From Oceanospirillaceae bacterium (GTDB lineage Bacteria > Pseudomonadota > Gammaproteobacteria > Pseudomonadales > Balneatricaceae): a DNA stretch of 64,000 nucleotides. The notes under the pieces were generated by a model that did no database searches, was not told where the DNA came from, and worked only from the letters and a program-made list of their open reading frames with translations. The stretch covers positions 57,350 through 121,349 of the forward strand of contig JABSRA010000008.1 of the NCBI GenBank assembly GCA_013215445.1, given 5' to 3'. The position numbers and the translations under genes were made by a program. Below are positions 25,847-34,737 of the stretch, one piece after another; the first letter of the stretch is position 1; every line of letters begins with the position of its first letter.

Positions 25847-26269
25847 ATGTATAAAGCCAGCTGCCTATGCGGCCAAGTAACAATAGAAATCAACGGACCT
25901 ATTAGCGATATCATTTACTGCCATTGCTCTCGCTGTCGCAAATCCACAGGCTCTGCTTATGCCACTAATGGTTATGTGCTTAAAAGTAGTTTTAGCATTG
26001 TGCTAGGTGAAGATAATTTGCACTATTACCAAGTCACCGAGCAGACCCGACGCTACTTCTGCGCAGACTGTGCCTCTCCCATCTACAGTGAAAACAATAC
26101 TGACCCGCTGCGCGTCCGTCTCAGGTTAGGCATACTCGATTCTGAGATTATCGAGCGGCCCAGTTCACATAATTTTGTCACCTCTCGTGCCAGTTGGGAT
26201 CAATTTAATGATCGCCTGCCCCACTATAAAGGGAAAGAGCCCAATCGCAGTAAAGGTCCCACCGACTAA
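25847..26269 (+). CDS. GFA-family zinc-binding protein
   Basis: A 140-residue protein of the glutathione-dependent formaldehyde-activating (GFA/Mss4-like) family. It has the zinc-binding pattern ASCLCGQVTIEI, CHCSRCRKSTGSAYATN and FCADCASPIYSEN. The start is ATG 25847 behind GGGGGAGA. A longer in-frame reading from 25730 lacks support. Many members are not true Gfa enzymes, so I assign the fold but not the reaction. Confidence 0.9.
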   Translation: MYKASCLCGQVTIEINGPISDIIYCHCSRCRKSTGSAYATNGYVLKSSFSIVLGEDNLHYYQVTEQTRRYFCADCASPIYSENNTDPLRVRLRLGILDSEIIERPSSHNFVTSRASWDQFNDRLPHYKGKEPNRSKGPTD

Positions 26270-26589
26270 TACATTGATCCGTATTCTCAACACTAATCTA
26301 TATAACGCTCTCATTGACAATGGATCTGTCGCGATAAATACTGGGGGGGTGCGCAACAGGCATTTACCCGTGCGTTGCAACCGGTACCAATAGAGAAGAT
26401 GCTTCACACCTATACATATAGGGAAATAATGAGCAAAAAGAATCGATGATGGGGTTGTCCTTTTTCGCATATTTGCCAAAAAAAGCTGATAATCCCACGC
26501 TTTTAAAACCAGCGGTCACTGGCTAGTTCAGGACTCGAAAATTATATTTTTTAAGGGGCACTCACGATTAAAATTCAGTTATCTAAACT
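26270..26589. other. Intergenic region, 26.3-26.6 kb
   Basis: 320 bases without a supported gene. A run of seven G's (26342-26348) and a short GCAAC / GTTGC inverted pair are the only features. It precedes a GTG-initiated gene that has no obvious ribosome binding site. Confidence 0.45.
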
Positions 26590-26949
26590 GTGAATGTACA
26601 GCAATTACAAGCGTACTGCGCCTCACTCGCATACTCAAGCGTCGATCACTATACTGATAATCGCAACATTCTAATATACAGCATAGATCACAAAAAATTT
26701 GCCTATTTTAAAACCAGTGAGCCCCAGCGCTGGCGCTTTAGTATCAGAGTAAGCCCCGAGCATTTTTTAGAATTAACCGATCAACATGGCATTCAACCCG
26801 CTCGCTATATGCATAGATTTTACTGGATCAGCATTGTTAATGTCGCGAGAATTGACGAGGATTACCTTAAACAGCTGGTCCAGTACTCTTATCAACATAC
26901 ATGGCAAAGTTTGACCAAAAAACGTCAGCGAGCGCTCACTGAAGAGTAG
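26590..26949 (+). CDS. MmcQ/YjbR family protein
   Basis: A 119-residue protein of the MmcQ/YjbR (CyaY-like fold) family. Diagnostic stretches are DHKKFAYFKTSEPQRWRFSI, RVSPEHFLELTDQHGIQPAR, the FYWISI strand (usually W-x-x-V/I), and the closing helix LKQLVQYSYQHTWQSLTKKR. The start is GTG at 26590, forced by a stop two codons upstream. There is no clear ribosome binding site. Function unknown; DNA binding has been proposed for some members. Confidence 0.8.
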   Translation: MNVQQLQAYCASLAYSSVDHYTDNRNILIYSIDHKKFAYFKTSEPQRWRFSIRVSPEHFLELTDQHGIQPARYMHRFYWISIVNVARIDEDYLKQLVQYSYQHTWQSLTKKRQRALTEE

Positions 26950-27228
26950 TTGTACTCTGACTTTTTGCAGAGACCAGAGCCAAGTCGAAACACCTCACTG
27001 TTCACACAAACACTCAGGGACTCATACTGCTCAGCACTTGTGTGGATGCAAAAAACAATTTTATCGGCGCCCTGTTGGCATCCTGCTACTGAATTCTCAG
27101 GTAATTTCTACATCTACCCCAGCACTTTCAAACAGATTCGGCTATATTTCGGCGTACTAGGTATGCCAGTATGGTTTGGGTAACACAAATAATTAAGGCT
27201 CAAAGCCCGCAAACTACTGCCATGAAAG

Positions 27229-27954
27229 TTACTCTTCTAGCTCATTCAATATTTGATAATATTCACTGAGCACCGTCTGAACCTGTCGATGTAATACGCT
27301 TTCAATCTCTAAGCGAAGCAACGAGCGTTGATAGTGACCGATAATTTGCCCTAAATAAGCTTGGTGCAGGGCATTGGAATTTTCCCAGAGCAGCGAACCT
27401 GTCGCCACTATTGGGCGATCAAGCCGCCGGCTTTCACCTGTACCAAGCAACGCATTATTATTAGCGACATGGATGATTTCATAGTACCACTTTTGCTCTT
27501 TTAGTAACTCCTCGTCAATCAAAGTTAAAGAGAGCTGGGCTAAGCCCTTGCGTAAATTATATTGGTGGCGCAATGGGCAGAGGATAAAATCAAGTCGATG
27601 TTGGGGGTAGCTTTTGAGCAGCTTTTGGACTATTTGTAAACTCAGTTCGCCACCCACTCCGGCGATGATAATTAAATGGGATTGCTCAAGCGCATAATTA
27701 TCGATAGGTAAGGTAAAAACATCGATGGTATACAACTGCCATTGATCATTATGCTCTCCAAAGCGATGGGTTAACCGTCTCTCTAGAGACTCCATGATAA
27801 CCGGTACCTTATCGACAAAATGGATCTGTTCTGCCGCATCGCGCTCGAGTAAACGCATCCCTAATTGGCCGTGATCACAACAACAATCCCAGATATGCTG
27901 ATAGCGATTGATCACCATTGCATCAATACCGCCCAAACGTTTGCTTATTTTCAC
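27229..27954 (-). CDS. TrmK-family SAM-dependent methyltransferase
   Basis: A 241-residue methyltransferase of the COG2384/TrmK family, named for tRNA adenine-22 N1 methylation in Bacillus. The SAM-binding motif is WDCCCDHGQLGMRLLE and the catalytic-side motif is LIIIAGVGGELSLQIVQ. The C-terminal third is a coiled helical extension, as in TrmK. The start is GTG at 27954 behind AGGCG. In gammaproteobacteria the substrate has not been established, so the precise reaction is inference. Confidence 0.85.
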   Translation of the reverse strand: MKISKRLGGIDAMVINRYQHIWDCCCDHGQLGMRLLERDAAEQIHFVDKVPVIMESLERRLTHRFGEHNDQWQLYTIDVFTLPIDNYALEQSHLIIIAGVGGELSLQIVQKLLKSYPQHRLDFILCPLRHQYNLRKGLAQLSLTLIDEELLKEQKWYYEIIHVANNNALLGTGESRRLDRPIVATGSLLWENSNALHQAYLGQIIGHYQRSLLRLEIESVLHRQVQTVLSEYYQILNELEE

Positions 27955-28085
27955 GATTCGCCTATAAATCCCTTAATGTTAAATAATTTAAGTAGCTTTT
28001 AATACGTTAAATCTAACTTTAAATCCCACCGATTAAAAACCTGCGGTATCATAATCAATTATATTATCCTTGAAGCGTAATTTTT

Positions 28086-28307
28086 ATGACTAAGATAGAT
28101 TTTTCAAACATCAATACTAGTACAGCGCAATCTTTTAAAGCGCAGCGTAATTTAATTAAAAAATTGGGACGCGGCGCGACTGTGTTATGTGAAACCTGCC
28201 AGCAACCATTGAGTCTGACCACGCCAAAGGCACAAGGCAAGAAACTTGAATCTGGCATAAGCTGTGTTAATGGCTGTACCGATATCTTATTGGAGTTCGA
28301 TAATTAA
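28086..28307 (+). CDS. Small Cys-pair (zinc-ribbon-like) protein
   Basis: A 73-residue protein, family not recognised by name. The N-terminal half is helical and basic (SFKAQRNLIKKLGRG). The C-terminal half has paired cysteines, CETCQQPL and SCVNGC, consistent with a single zinc ribbon. The codon use looks coding and the pattern is too regular to be chance. It is divergent from the TrmK-family gene (131 bases between starts). Confidence 0.72.
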   Translation: MTKIDFSNINTSTAQSFKAQRNLIKKLGRGATVLCETCQQPLSLTTPKAQGKKLESGISCVNGCTDILLEFDN

Positions 28308-28529
28308 AATAGTGATTTTCACCTCAAAATCATGCATCTCAATTTCTAAATAAACGGCCTAATTATTATCATTTTTCTAGTCATATGATCAAAAAACAAA
28401 CACTCAAACTCATAATATTAATATTGAATTCAGATAGTTAGTATAACTACCTCGAAGTCAATCTGATCCTTTACCCTCCATATATTATCTGTTATAAATT
28501 TTGTATAGAAAAAAAATTTTAGGTAAAAT

Positions 28530-31421
28530 ATGACGTTACACTCGCAGGCAAAATTGCTATTAAGGTACCAGTCTCTGGGAATTATAAGCATAGTGCTATT
28601 CATAATCGTCGGTGTTTTTAGCTATTTCCTACTAAAAGACAATTCCAATTACCAGCGAAAACTCGAAACTCTAGACAGAGAAATTCGCCAGCAACACCAA
28701 GCACAAATAAAACTAGAAGTTAAGAGCGCCCGAGATTACATTCTCTATATGAACTCTCGCGCTGAACAACAACTGCGGGAACAGTCGAGAACCGCCGTTG
28801 AACAGGCCCACAATATTGCCGTTTCTATCTACCAACAACAAAAAGATAATTTTTCACAAGAACAAATCAAAGCGCTCATTATCGCCAGTTTGCGTAACAT
28901 TCGCTTTTTTAAGGGCCGCGGTTACTATTATATTTTCCGTTTAGACTCTTTCACTTTACTCTTACCGACAGCCACCGAATTAGAAGGTACTTACCTTTTA
29001 GACAATCCGGAGGGCGCAACGCCAATCCGCAACGTTTTAGACTCGGTAGACAACCCAGAAAAATCGGGATATGCAAGCTATCGGTGGTACAACCCATTGC
29101 AGCCGAAAAAACTCAGTGAAAAAATAAGCTATTCTAAGGTATTTAAACCGTTTAACTGGGTGATAGGCACTGGAGACTACGTTTCGAGTTTTGAAGATGA
29201 TTTAAGGACAGCAGCGCTGGAAAGACTAACCACGCTGAAATCCCAAAGTCAGGCGAATATTACGGTGCTGGACACCCATGCAAAGATCATTAGTCACTTG
29301 GATAGCCCGGATAATCCATTGCAACAGGCCCAACGACTCAGACCTGAACTATTTGCAGAAATATTGAATTTTGCCAAAAAAGGCGGGGGCTTTACCAACT
29401 TTTCTGATTTAGTTAACTATCAAAGCGCCGCAATGCAAGTCGATCGACTCGCTTATATTGAAACGATTAGCCCATTTGGCTGGGTGCTAATTGCCGATAT
29501 GTCTTCAAGTAGGATCAACGCATTCATTGAAAAACAGCGCAAGCAAATGAATCTGCAATCACAATCTGACTTAATCATGTTGTTCGTAGTATTAGCGATT
29601 ACTGGTTTGCTGACCTTAGCCATGCTCTATCTATATACCTATTGGTTCAAACGTATTTTTAGAAATTACCAGAGAAGTATCGATCTTCAGCAGCGAGAAC
29701 TCTCTCTCAATACGCAAGAATTAAAGCTGGCCGCTAGGGTGTTTGACTCGTCAAACGATGCGATCATGGTTACGGATGCTAATTATAAAATCATTGCCGC
29801 CAATCCTGCCAGTCACAGAGTTACGGGATATAGCAATCAAGAGGTATTAGGTCAATACCCGCTCTTTTTCGCCTCTGATCCACAAGACCACCTTTTTTAT
29901 AAACAAATGGCCGCCATCATAAAAGAAAATGGCCATTGGCAGGGTGAAGTATTCCAGAAACACAAAAGTGGCAAGCGCTACCCTATTCGTCTGTCCATCT
30001 CTACCTGCCTAGGTAAAGATCGAAAAATAATGAATTATATTTCAGTATTTTCCGATATAACTGAGCGCAAGAAAACAGAGCGACAACTGATTTACTTGGC
30101 TGATTTTGATCCGCTTACCAAGTTGGCAAAACGCCATCTTATCGCCCAGCGAGTGGATGAGGTAATCTGTAATAGCAAACGTACTGGAAATCAGAAATTT
30201 GCCTTAATGCTGGTTGACTTAGATAGATTTAAAAACATTAACGACTCACTCGGTCACAATGTGGGTGATCAGGTACTGCAGCAAGTCGCACAACGATTGA
30301 GCGCTAACATCAGGGCTTCTGACATCATCAGCCGCTTAAGTGGCGATGAATTCATTATTTTAGTGAACCATCACAAAGCTGAAAGTGCCGCAACACGACT
30401 GGCCAATAGAGTGCTGAGAGATTTAGCCGAGCCAATAAAAATAGGCAGTCACGACCTTGTCGTCACCCCGAGTATTGGTATTGCTATTTACCCTGCCAAT
30501 GGAGAAAACTTTGACGCGCTGTTGAAAAATGCCGATGCGGCGCTACACCATGCTAAATCTCAAGGACGAAACAACTTTCAATATTTCACCATTGATATGC
30601 ATCAACGGGCCTCAGAAAAGCTAACTTTAGAGCGAGGTTTGCGCCAGGCATTACACAATCAACAATTTGAACTTCACTATCAGGCCCAATACGACCTTAA
30701 TTCTGGACGGTTAGTAGGCTGTGAGGCTTTACTGCGCTGGCATTGCCCAGAACTAAACAATCCCTCACCTGATAAATTTATCCCAGTAGCAGAGGACACT
30801 GGCCTCATTCTACCGATCGGTCAATGGGTGCTAGAGCAGGCCTGTCTACAGGCAGCCCTCTGGCAGAGCCAAGGCTATGAGCCCATCCCCATCGCGGTCA
30901 ATGTATCAAGTTTCCAATTCAATAAGAACATTGTCGCCTCTGTCGATCGATGCTTACAAAAAGCTAAATTGGATGCAAAGTGGTTAGTCGTCGAAATCAC
31001 CGAGAGCGCACTGATGCATGATCCTGAGCTCACTGAACAAATATTGATTAAACTGCGCCAGCTAGGCGTCAAAATTGCCTTAGATGATTTTGGAACCGGG
31101 TACTCTTCTCTCGCCTATTTAAAACGCTTTCCCATCGATAAATTAAAAATTGATAAAACCTTTATTAATGGCCTCCCTGGAGATAAAGACGATTTGGTGA
31201 TCACTCGCTCTATTATTGATGTCGCCCGCAATTTAAATATGACAATCATCGCTGAAGGGGTAGAAACTACCGCGCAAGAACTACTACTTAAGAGTTTAGG
31301 CTGTCATCAAATGCAAGGATTCCTCAAGGCTAAGCCAGTGGCTCAATCACAGTTTATTATTGATCATTTCCAGCCTCTGACTGAAAAGGAACCCCGACCA
31401 GCCAGCCCGGTTATCGGTTAA
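28530..31421 (+). CDS. Cache-PAS-GGDEF-EAL c-di-GMP signalling protein
   Basis: A 963-residue membrane sensor. Transmembrane helices at about 13-35 and 348-370 flank a periplasmic Cache domain (GRGYYYIFRLDSFTLLLP, FNWVIGTGDYVSSFEDDL). Then come a PAS domain (about 398-512, AARVFDSSNDAIMVTDANY), a GGDEF domain with motif SGDEF, and an EAL domain. All EAL metal and catalytic positions I can check are present: EALLRW, NVSSFQF, ITESAL, DDFGTGYSSL, LKID and AEGVET. Phosphodiesterase activity is therefore likely, with the GGDEF domain possibly regulatory or active. The Cache type suggests sensing of a small organic acid or amino acid (inference). Confidence 0.94.
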   Translation: MTLHSQAKLLLRYQSLGIISIVLFIIVGVFSYFLLKDNSNYQRKLETLDREIRQQHQAQIKLEVKSARDYILYMNSRAEQQLREQSRTAVEQAHNIAVSIYQQQKDNFSQEQIKALIIASLRNIRFFKGRGYYYIFRLDSFTLLLPTATELEGTYLLDNPEGATPIRNVLDSVDNPEKSGYASYRWYNPLQPKKLSEKISYSKVFKPFNWVIGTGDYVSSFEDDLRTAALERLTTLKSQSQANITVLDTHAKIISHLDSPDNPLQQAQRLRPELFAEILNFAKKGGGFTNFSDLVNYQSAAMQVDRLAYIETISPFGWVLIADMSSSRINAFIEKQRKQMNLQSQSDLIMLFVVLAITGLLTLAMLYLYTYWFKRIFRNYQRSIDLQQRELSLNTQELKLAARVFDSSNDAIMVTDANYKIIAANPASHRVTGYSNQEVLGQYPLFFASDPQDHLFYKQMAAIIKENGHWQGEVFQKHKSGKRYPIRLSISTCLGKDRKIMNYISVFSDITERKKTERQLIYLADFDPLTKLAKRHLIAQRVDEVICNSKRTGNQKFALMLVDLDRFKNINDSLGHNVGDQVLQQVAQRLSANIRASDIISRLSGDEFIILVNHHKAESAATRLANRVLRDLAEPIKIGSHDLVVTPSIGIAIYPANGENFDALLKNADAALHHAKSQGRNNFQYFTIDMHQRASEKLTLERGLRQALHNQQFELHYQAQYDLNSGRLVGCEALLRWHCPELNNPSPDKFIPVAEDTGLILPIGQWVLEQACLQAALWQSQGYEPIPIAVNVSSFQFNKNIVASVDRCLQKAKLDAKWLVVEITESALMHDPELTEQILIKLRQLGVKIALDDFGTGYSSLAYLKRFPIDKLKIDKTFINGLPGDKDDLVITRSIIDVARNLNMTIIAEGVETTAQELLLKSLGCHQMQGFLKAKPVAQSQFIIDHFQPLTEKEPRPASPVIG

Positions 31422-31754
31422 TACAGTGATATTTATCGATAGCCTGAAGCTTTTCTCAAAGTAGCCAGGATCGCCTGTTATCTGACCCTTTTTCTGGATC
31501 AACAACTGGATTAGCTGGTGGATCTTCTACCAGCTCAGTGGTTATTTCATTTTTCAGCGATACGCCGTTATTTTATTTATCGCTAACCCTGCACAAGATA
31601 ATTGTGGAGGATTTTTCATATGCCTGTCTATGTAACCAGAGCATTGACATATCGCATTTTTGAAAATATTATCAGTTTGAAAATTTAACAACCGGCTTAA
31701 TATTCATCCACAATATGGATAATATAGTCATTGATTATTTTACGGGGATACAAA
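31422..31754. other. Intergenic region before the beta-hydroxyacid dehydrogenase
   Basis: 333 bases. It contains one minimal open frame, 31620-31688 (22 codons, MPVYVTRALTYRIFENI...), preceded at a usable distance by GGAGG. This could be a leader peptide or chance, and I do not call it a gene. Confidence 0.4.
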
Positions 31755-32624
31755 GTGGCAGATCTAAAAGCAGCATTTATCGGACTCGGTGTAATGGGTT
31801 ACCCAATGGCGGGTCACCTTCAATCTCAAAACATCTCAACTACCGTCTATAATCGATCGATTAACAAAGCGCATAAGTGGCAGCAACAGCACGGCGGAAA
31901 CTATGCAGAAACCCCCGCAGCAGCGTCTATAAATGCTGATATAATATTTGTCTGTGTGGGTAATGATCAAGATGTTCGCAGTGTAATCTACGGCGAGCAA
32001 GGCGTATTGAGCGGGTTAAAGCCCGGCAATATACTGGTCGATCATACGACAACTTCTGCCACTCTTGCCCTAGAACTACAAGTTGCCTGTGAAAAAGTTG
32101 GCGCTACTTTCATCGATGCCCCAGTATCGGGTGGACAAGCAGGTGCCGAAAATGGCAAATTAACCGTCATGTGTGGCGGCGACCAAGCTAGCTTCGATAA
32201 AGTATCTGTATTGATGCAGGCCTACGCTCAACAGATTCAATTACTCGGTGACAACGGCCAGGGACAGCGCTGCAAAATGGTCAACCAAATTTGCATCGCC
32301 GGTATTTTGCAGGGACTTTCTGAGGCGCTAGCGCTGGCACAAAGTGCCGGGTTACCTATCCCTCAGGTAGTGGACACCTTAAAGCATGGAGCCGCTGGCT
32401 CATGGCAAATGGAAAATCGCCTGGTTACCATGGATCAAGGAAAGTTTGACTTTGGTTTCGCCCTAGACTGGATGCGTAAAGATTTGGCTATTTGCCTGGA
32501 TGAAGCAGAGCGTTACCAACTTGAATTACCTTTAACTAAAGATGTCGATGCGCGCTACGCCAAGCTACAAGAGGCCGGCATGGGCAGATTGGACACTTCT
32601 GCACTGGTAAAAAGCTTAAAGTAA
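31755..32624 (+). CDS. NAD(P)-dependent beta-hydroxyacid dehydrogenase (HIBADH family)
   Basis: A 289-residue member of the 3-hydroxyisobutyrate dehydrogenase superfamily. The Rossmann motif is AAFIGLGVMGYPMAGHL, the substrate-binding signature is FIDAPVSGGQAGAENGKLTV, and the catalytic lysine lies in CKMVNQI. The start is GTG 31755 with GGGG seven bases upstream; an upstream TTG is less likely. Substrate among 3-hydroxyisobutyrate, tartronate semialdehyde or succinic semialdehyde cannot be chosen. A terminator hairpin follows within 11 bases. Confidence 0.9.
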   Translation: MADLKAAFIGLGVMGYPMAGHLQSQNISTTVYNRSINKAHKWQQQHGGNYAETPAAASINADIIFVCVGNDQDVRSVIYGEQGVLSGLKPGNILVDHTTTSATLALELQVACEKVGATFIDAPVSGGQAGAENGKLTVMCGGDQASFDKVSVLMQAYAQQIQLLGDNGQGQRCKMVNQICIAGILQGLSEALALAQSAGLPIPQVVDTLKHGAAGSWQMENRLVTMDQGKFDFGFALDWMRKDLAICLDEAERYQLELPLTKDVDARYAKLQEAGMGRLDTSALVKSLK

Positions 32625-32634
32625 CCGCTGATCA

Positions 32635-32659
32635 GGGCCAGTATTGGCCCCGGTTTTCT
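32635..32659 (+). terminator. Rho-independent terminator
   Basis: GGGCCA / TGGCCC stem with a 4-base loop, followed by CGGTTTTCT, 10 bases after the dehydrogenase stop codon. Confidence 0.7.
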
Positions 32660-32824
32660 CAGTTATTCTCACTCGGCTTTCGCCACTAGCCCTAAACTGT
32701 TGACTCATGGTTAAAGCAAACGCTAAATTGGCTAACTGTTTTTCTAGCTCAATTAAATTAGCCACTGCCTGTATGTGCTTCTGCATACCGGCAATAATCA
32801 TTGAGATCATATACATCCTAGATT

Positions 32825-34027
32825 AATCGTACTTTTCAATTAAATGATGGTCGAGCTTTACTGGGAATAGCGGCACTTGAAACTTTTCTTCGCCGCTAGC
32901 CCGGATATTGCATGCAATGCCGTGATGATGGCGCCGCTAGTTGTTTTTCCAGGATTTTTTTCGATTGAACGCCGTTCTGGTGTGTACGGTTGATTGAGAA
33001 ATAAAAGTCTGTAAAAACAAGGAGCAAGCTAGAACACGAGCTATTGGGTGCAATATCCGGGCTAGGTAAGCGAGCGAATAAAGATCTATTTCAGCTTGGA
33101 TGTCACCCATTGACTTAGCTAACGCCAATGAGCCGTTTGACATCATTACTGTAACTTTTGACACCTTTTAACACTTATCTACGACTCATAACAGCGTCTT
33201 TCGCCTTCATCCGGATGCCTTTTCAGACCATACCAGCCTGAATGCTTTTATTGATTAAAGTGGCGGTTATGGCATCTTCACAACTTGTGACAACCACCAG
33301 CAATACAGTTTAGATGCTGTATCGCTCTGTTGTAGTTTTTAGTGACAGGATGATAAAATCCAAATTATGCATAATATGGTTGTATTAGCAGCATATTCTA
33401 TATCCCCTGTAGCCGATAGTATCGAAAGTTCGAACCAGCCTAATTACGACCGAATCTAGCCCTAATCAATAGACTATCGTTCAGCTCTGCTCAGTAACAA
33501 CATAGAACTTGTGAGGAATATTGCCGATTCCTTCTTTGAGATTATATAACTTTATATTATTAATATAATATAAATAGATCACGGTATTATCCAAACATTA
33601 ACTAATGTTTCCCCAACATCTAACGCCGTCGAAATATGACTAGTATTTTATTAAGCACAGTTTTCTCTCAAAAATAAACATTTTTGCAAGCTACCTTTTA
33701 ATCAATATAATCGCTCTTTCCAGTGTTAACAAACCCTCTGCGCATTTATAAAAATGCAATACGACACTTTTCTCAGATAAAAATGATTGAGTAGATAATT
33801 TAATCCAACGCTACTTCAGCTTAACTTGGCCACAGCAGCAATGACCACCAGCAGCGAGAAAAATTCTATGACGGATCAATATATATTCTTATTTATTAAT
33901 TTAAACTGACTACTTACAGCAACCAGATACTTTATAAAATCACCGCCATGCTCAAGTTAACTAGCTTTTCCCAGATAAATTTCTTTTATTTTTAGCAAAG
34001 ACACTACGCACCGATTTAGGCAACCAC
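32825..34027. other. Long AT-rich intergenic region with repeat copy B
   Basis: About 1.2 kb between the dehydrogenase terminator region and the betI promoter. It holds repeat copy B (32891-33036). Otherwise it contains only short, interrupted frames. One at about 33183-33330 reads like broken coding sequence (NSVFRLHPDAFSDHTSLNAF, then a stop), but I cannot identify a parent gene. Confidence 0.55.
32891..33036 (-). repeat. Interspersed repeat, copy B (about 145 bp family)
   Basis: On the minus strand it reads TTTTTACAGACTTTTATTTC, TCAATCAACCGTACACACCA, GTTCAATCG, then CTAGCGGCGCCATCATCAC and GGCATTGCATGCAATATCC. It aligns end to end with copies A and C. The same block GGCGC-ATCATCA-GCAT is kept in all three. 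Confidence 0.75.
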
Positions 34028-34056
34028 TTGACATTCGGCTTAGAATTCAATATTTT
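34028..34056 (+). promoter_or_regulatory. Promoter of the bet-cho cluster
   Basis: A consensus -35, TTGACA (34028-34033), 17 bases, then TATTTT (34051-34056). The expected start point (about 34063) lies inside the tandem near-palindromes that follow. Confidence 0.65.
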
Positions 34057-34058
34057 TA

Positions 34059-34090
34059 TTAAACGTGCATTTAATTAAACGCGCATTTAA
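34059..34090 (+). promoter_or_regulatory. Tandem 16-bp near-palindromes, probable BetI operator
   Basis: Two head-to-tail copies, TTAAACGTGCATTTAA and TTAAACGCGCATTTAA, differ at one base. Each is close to an inverted repeat (TTAAA...TTTAA). They cover the predicted start point and end 17 bases before betI. BetI is a TetR-type autorepressor, so this is the natural operator candidate. Inference from position and symmetry. Confidence 0.6.
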
Positions 34091-34107
34091 TAAAGAGACC
34101 GAGTCGA

Positions 34108-34737
34108 ATGCCAAAAGTTGGAATGCCAGCTATCAGAAAACCTCAATTAATCGATGCGACTATGCATACCATTAATGAGGTGGGCCTACAAAAAGCCAGT
34201 GTTGCTATGATTAGTAGTTATGCGGGAGTATCACCCGCTATTATCAATCACTATTTTGGCGGTAAAGATAACTTACTTGAAGAGACGATGCGCAGTATTT
34301 TGCGGCAGCTCTCACAGGGGGTACAGCAGCGCTTGGCACTGTGCGCCAAAGATGATGTGATAGAGCGCATTAATGCCATCGTTGCTGGCAACTTCGATCT
34401 GGTGCAGCTCGATTCTAAAGTAGTAAAAACCTGGCTGGCGTTTTGGGCCCAGGCAATGCACCAACCCAAGCTATATCGGCTGCAGAGAGTTAATGAAAAG
34501 CGCTTACTTTCACACTTGCTGATCGAGCTCAAAAGAGTATTAACGCCAGAGCGGGCTAAATTTGTCGCCCTCTCTATCGCCGCCTTAATTGATGGTATCT
34601 GGTTGCGCGGCTCACTGTCTCCCACCGGCATTGACGGCCAACTCGCCCAGCGAATTATTGCCGACTATCTTGAAAAACAACTCCCCAGTGAAACAGTGGA
34701 GTTCCACCATCAACGTCAACTAGCGAAAAGAACATGA
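34108..34737 (+). CDS. betI: TetR-family choline-responsive repressor BetI
   Basis: A 209-residue TetR-type regulator whose known role is repression of bet genes, relieved by choline. The N-terminal BetI signature is clear: [18 protein letters not shown] followed by the HTH ([20 protein letters not shown]) and [13 protein letters not shown]. The ligand-binding region includes [20 protein letters not shown]. It is first in the cluster, and its stop overlaps the betB start (ATGA-type). Confidence 0.96.
   Translation: MPKVGMPAIRKPQLIDATMHTINEVGLQKASVAMISSYAGVSPAIINHYFGGKDNLLEETMRSILRQLSQGVQQRLALCAKDDVIERINAIVAGNFDLVQLDSKVVKTWLAFWAQAMHQPKLYRLQRVNEKRLLSHLLIELKRVLTPERAKFVALSIAALIDGIWLRGSLSPTGIDGQLAQRIIADYLEKQLPSETVEFHHQRQLAKRT

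Noticed and set aside
26950..27183. A 77-codon plus-strand frame directly after the MmcQ/YjbR-family gene
   Set aside because: TTG start without a ribosome binding site, irregular composition rich in W, C and S, and no family. I also tested it as a fourth repeat copy, but the alignment is not convincing.
31620..31688. A 22-codon frame with GGAGG upstream
   Set aside because: Too short to support from sequence alone; mentioned in the intergenic entry as a possible leader peptide.
32616..32816. A 66-codon minus-strand frame after the beta-hydroxyacid dehydrogenase
   Set aside because: A TAGGA ribosome-binding-like site exists, but its 3' end runs through the neighbour's terminator hairpin and stop codon. 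No family resemblance, so not called.
32937..33164. A 75-codon minus-strand open frame
   Set aside because: It is repeat copy B plus flanking sequence, and it ends by a frameshift relative to the conserved part of the repeat.
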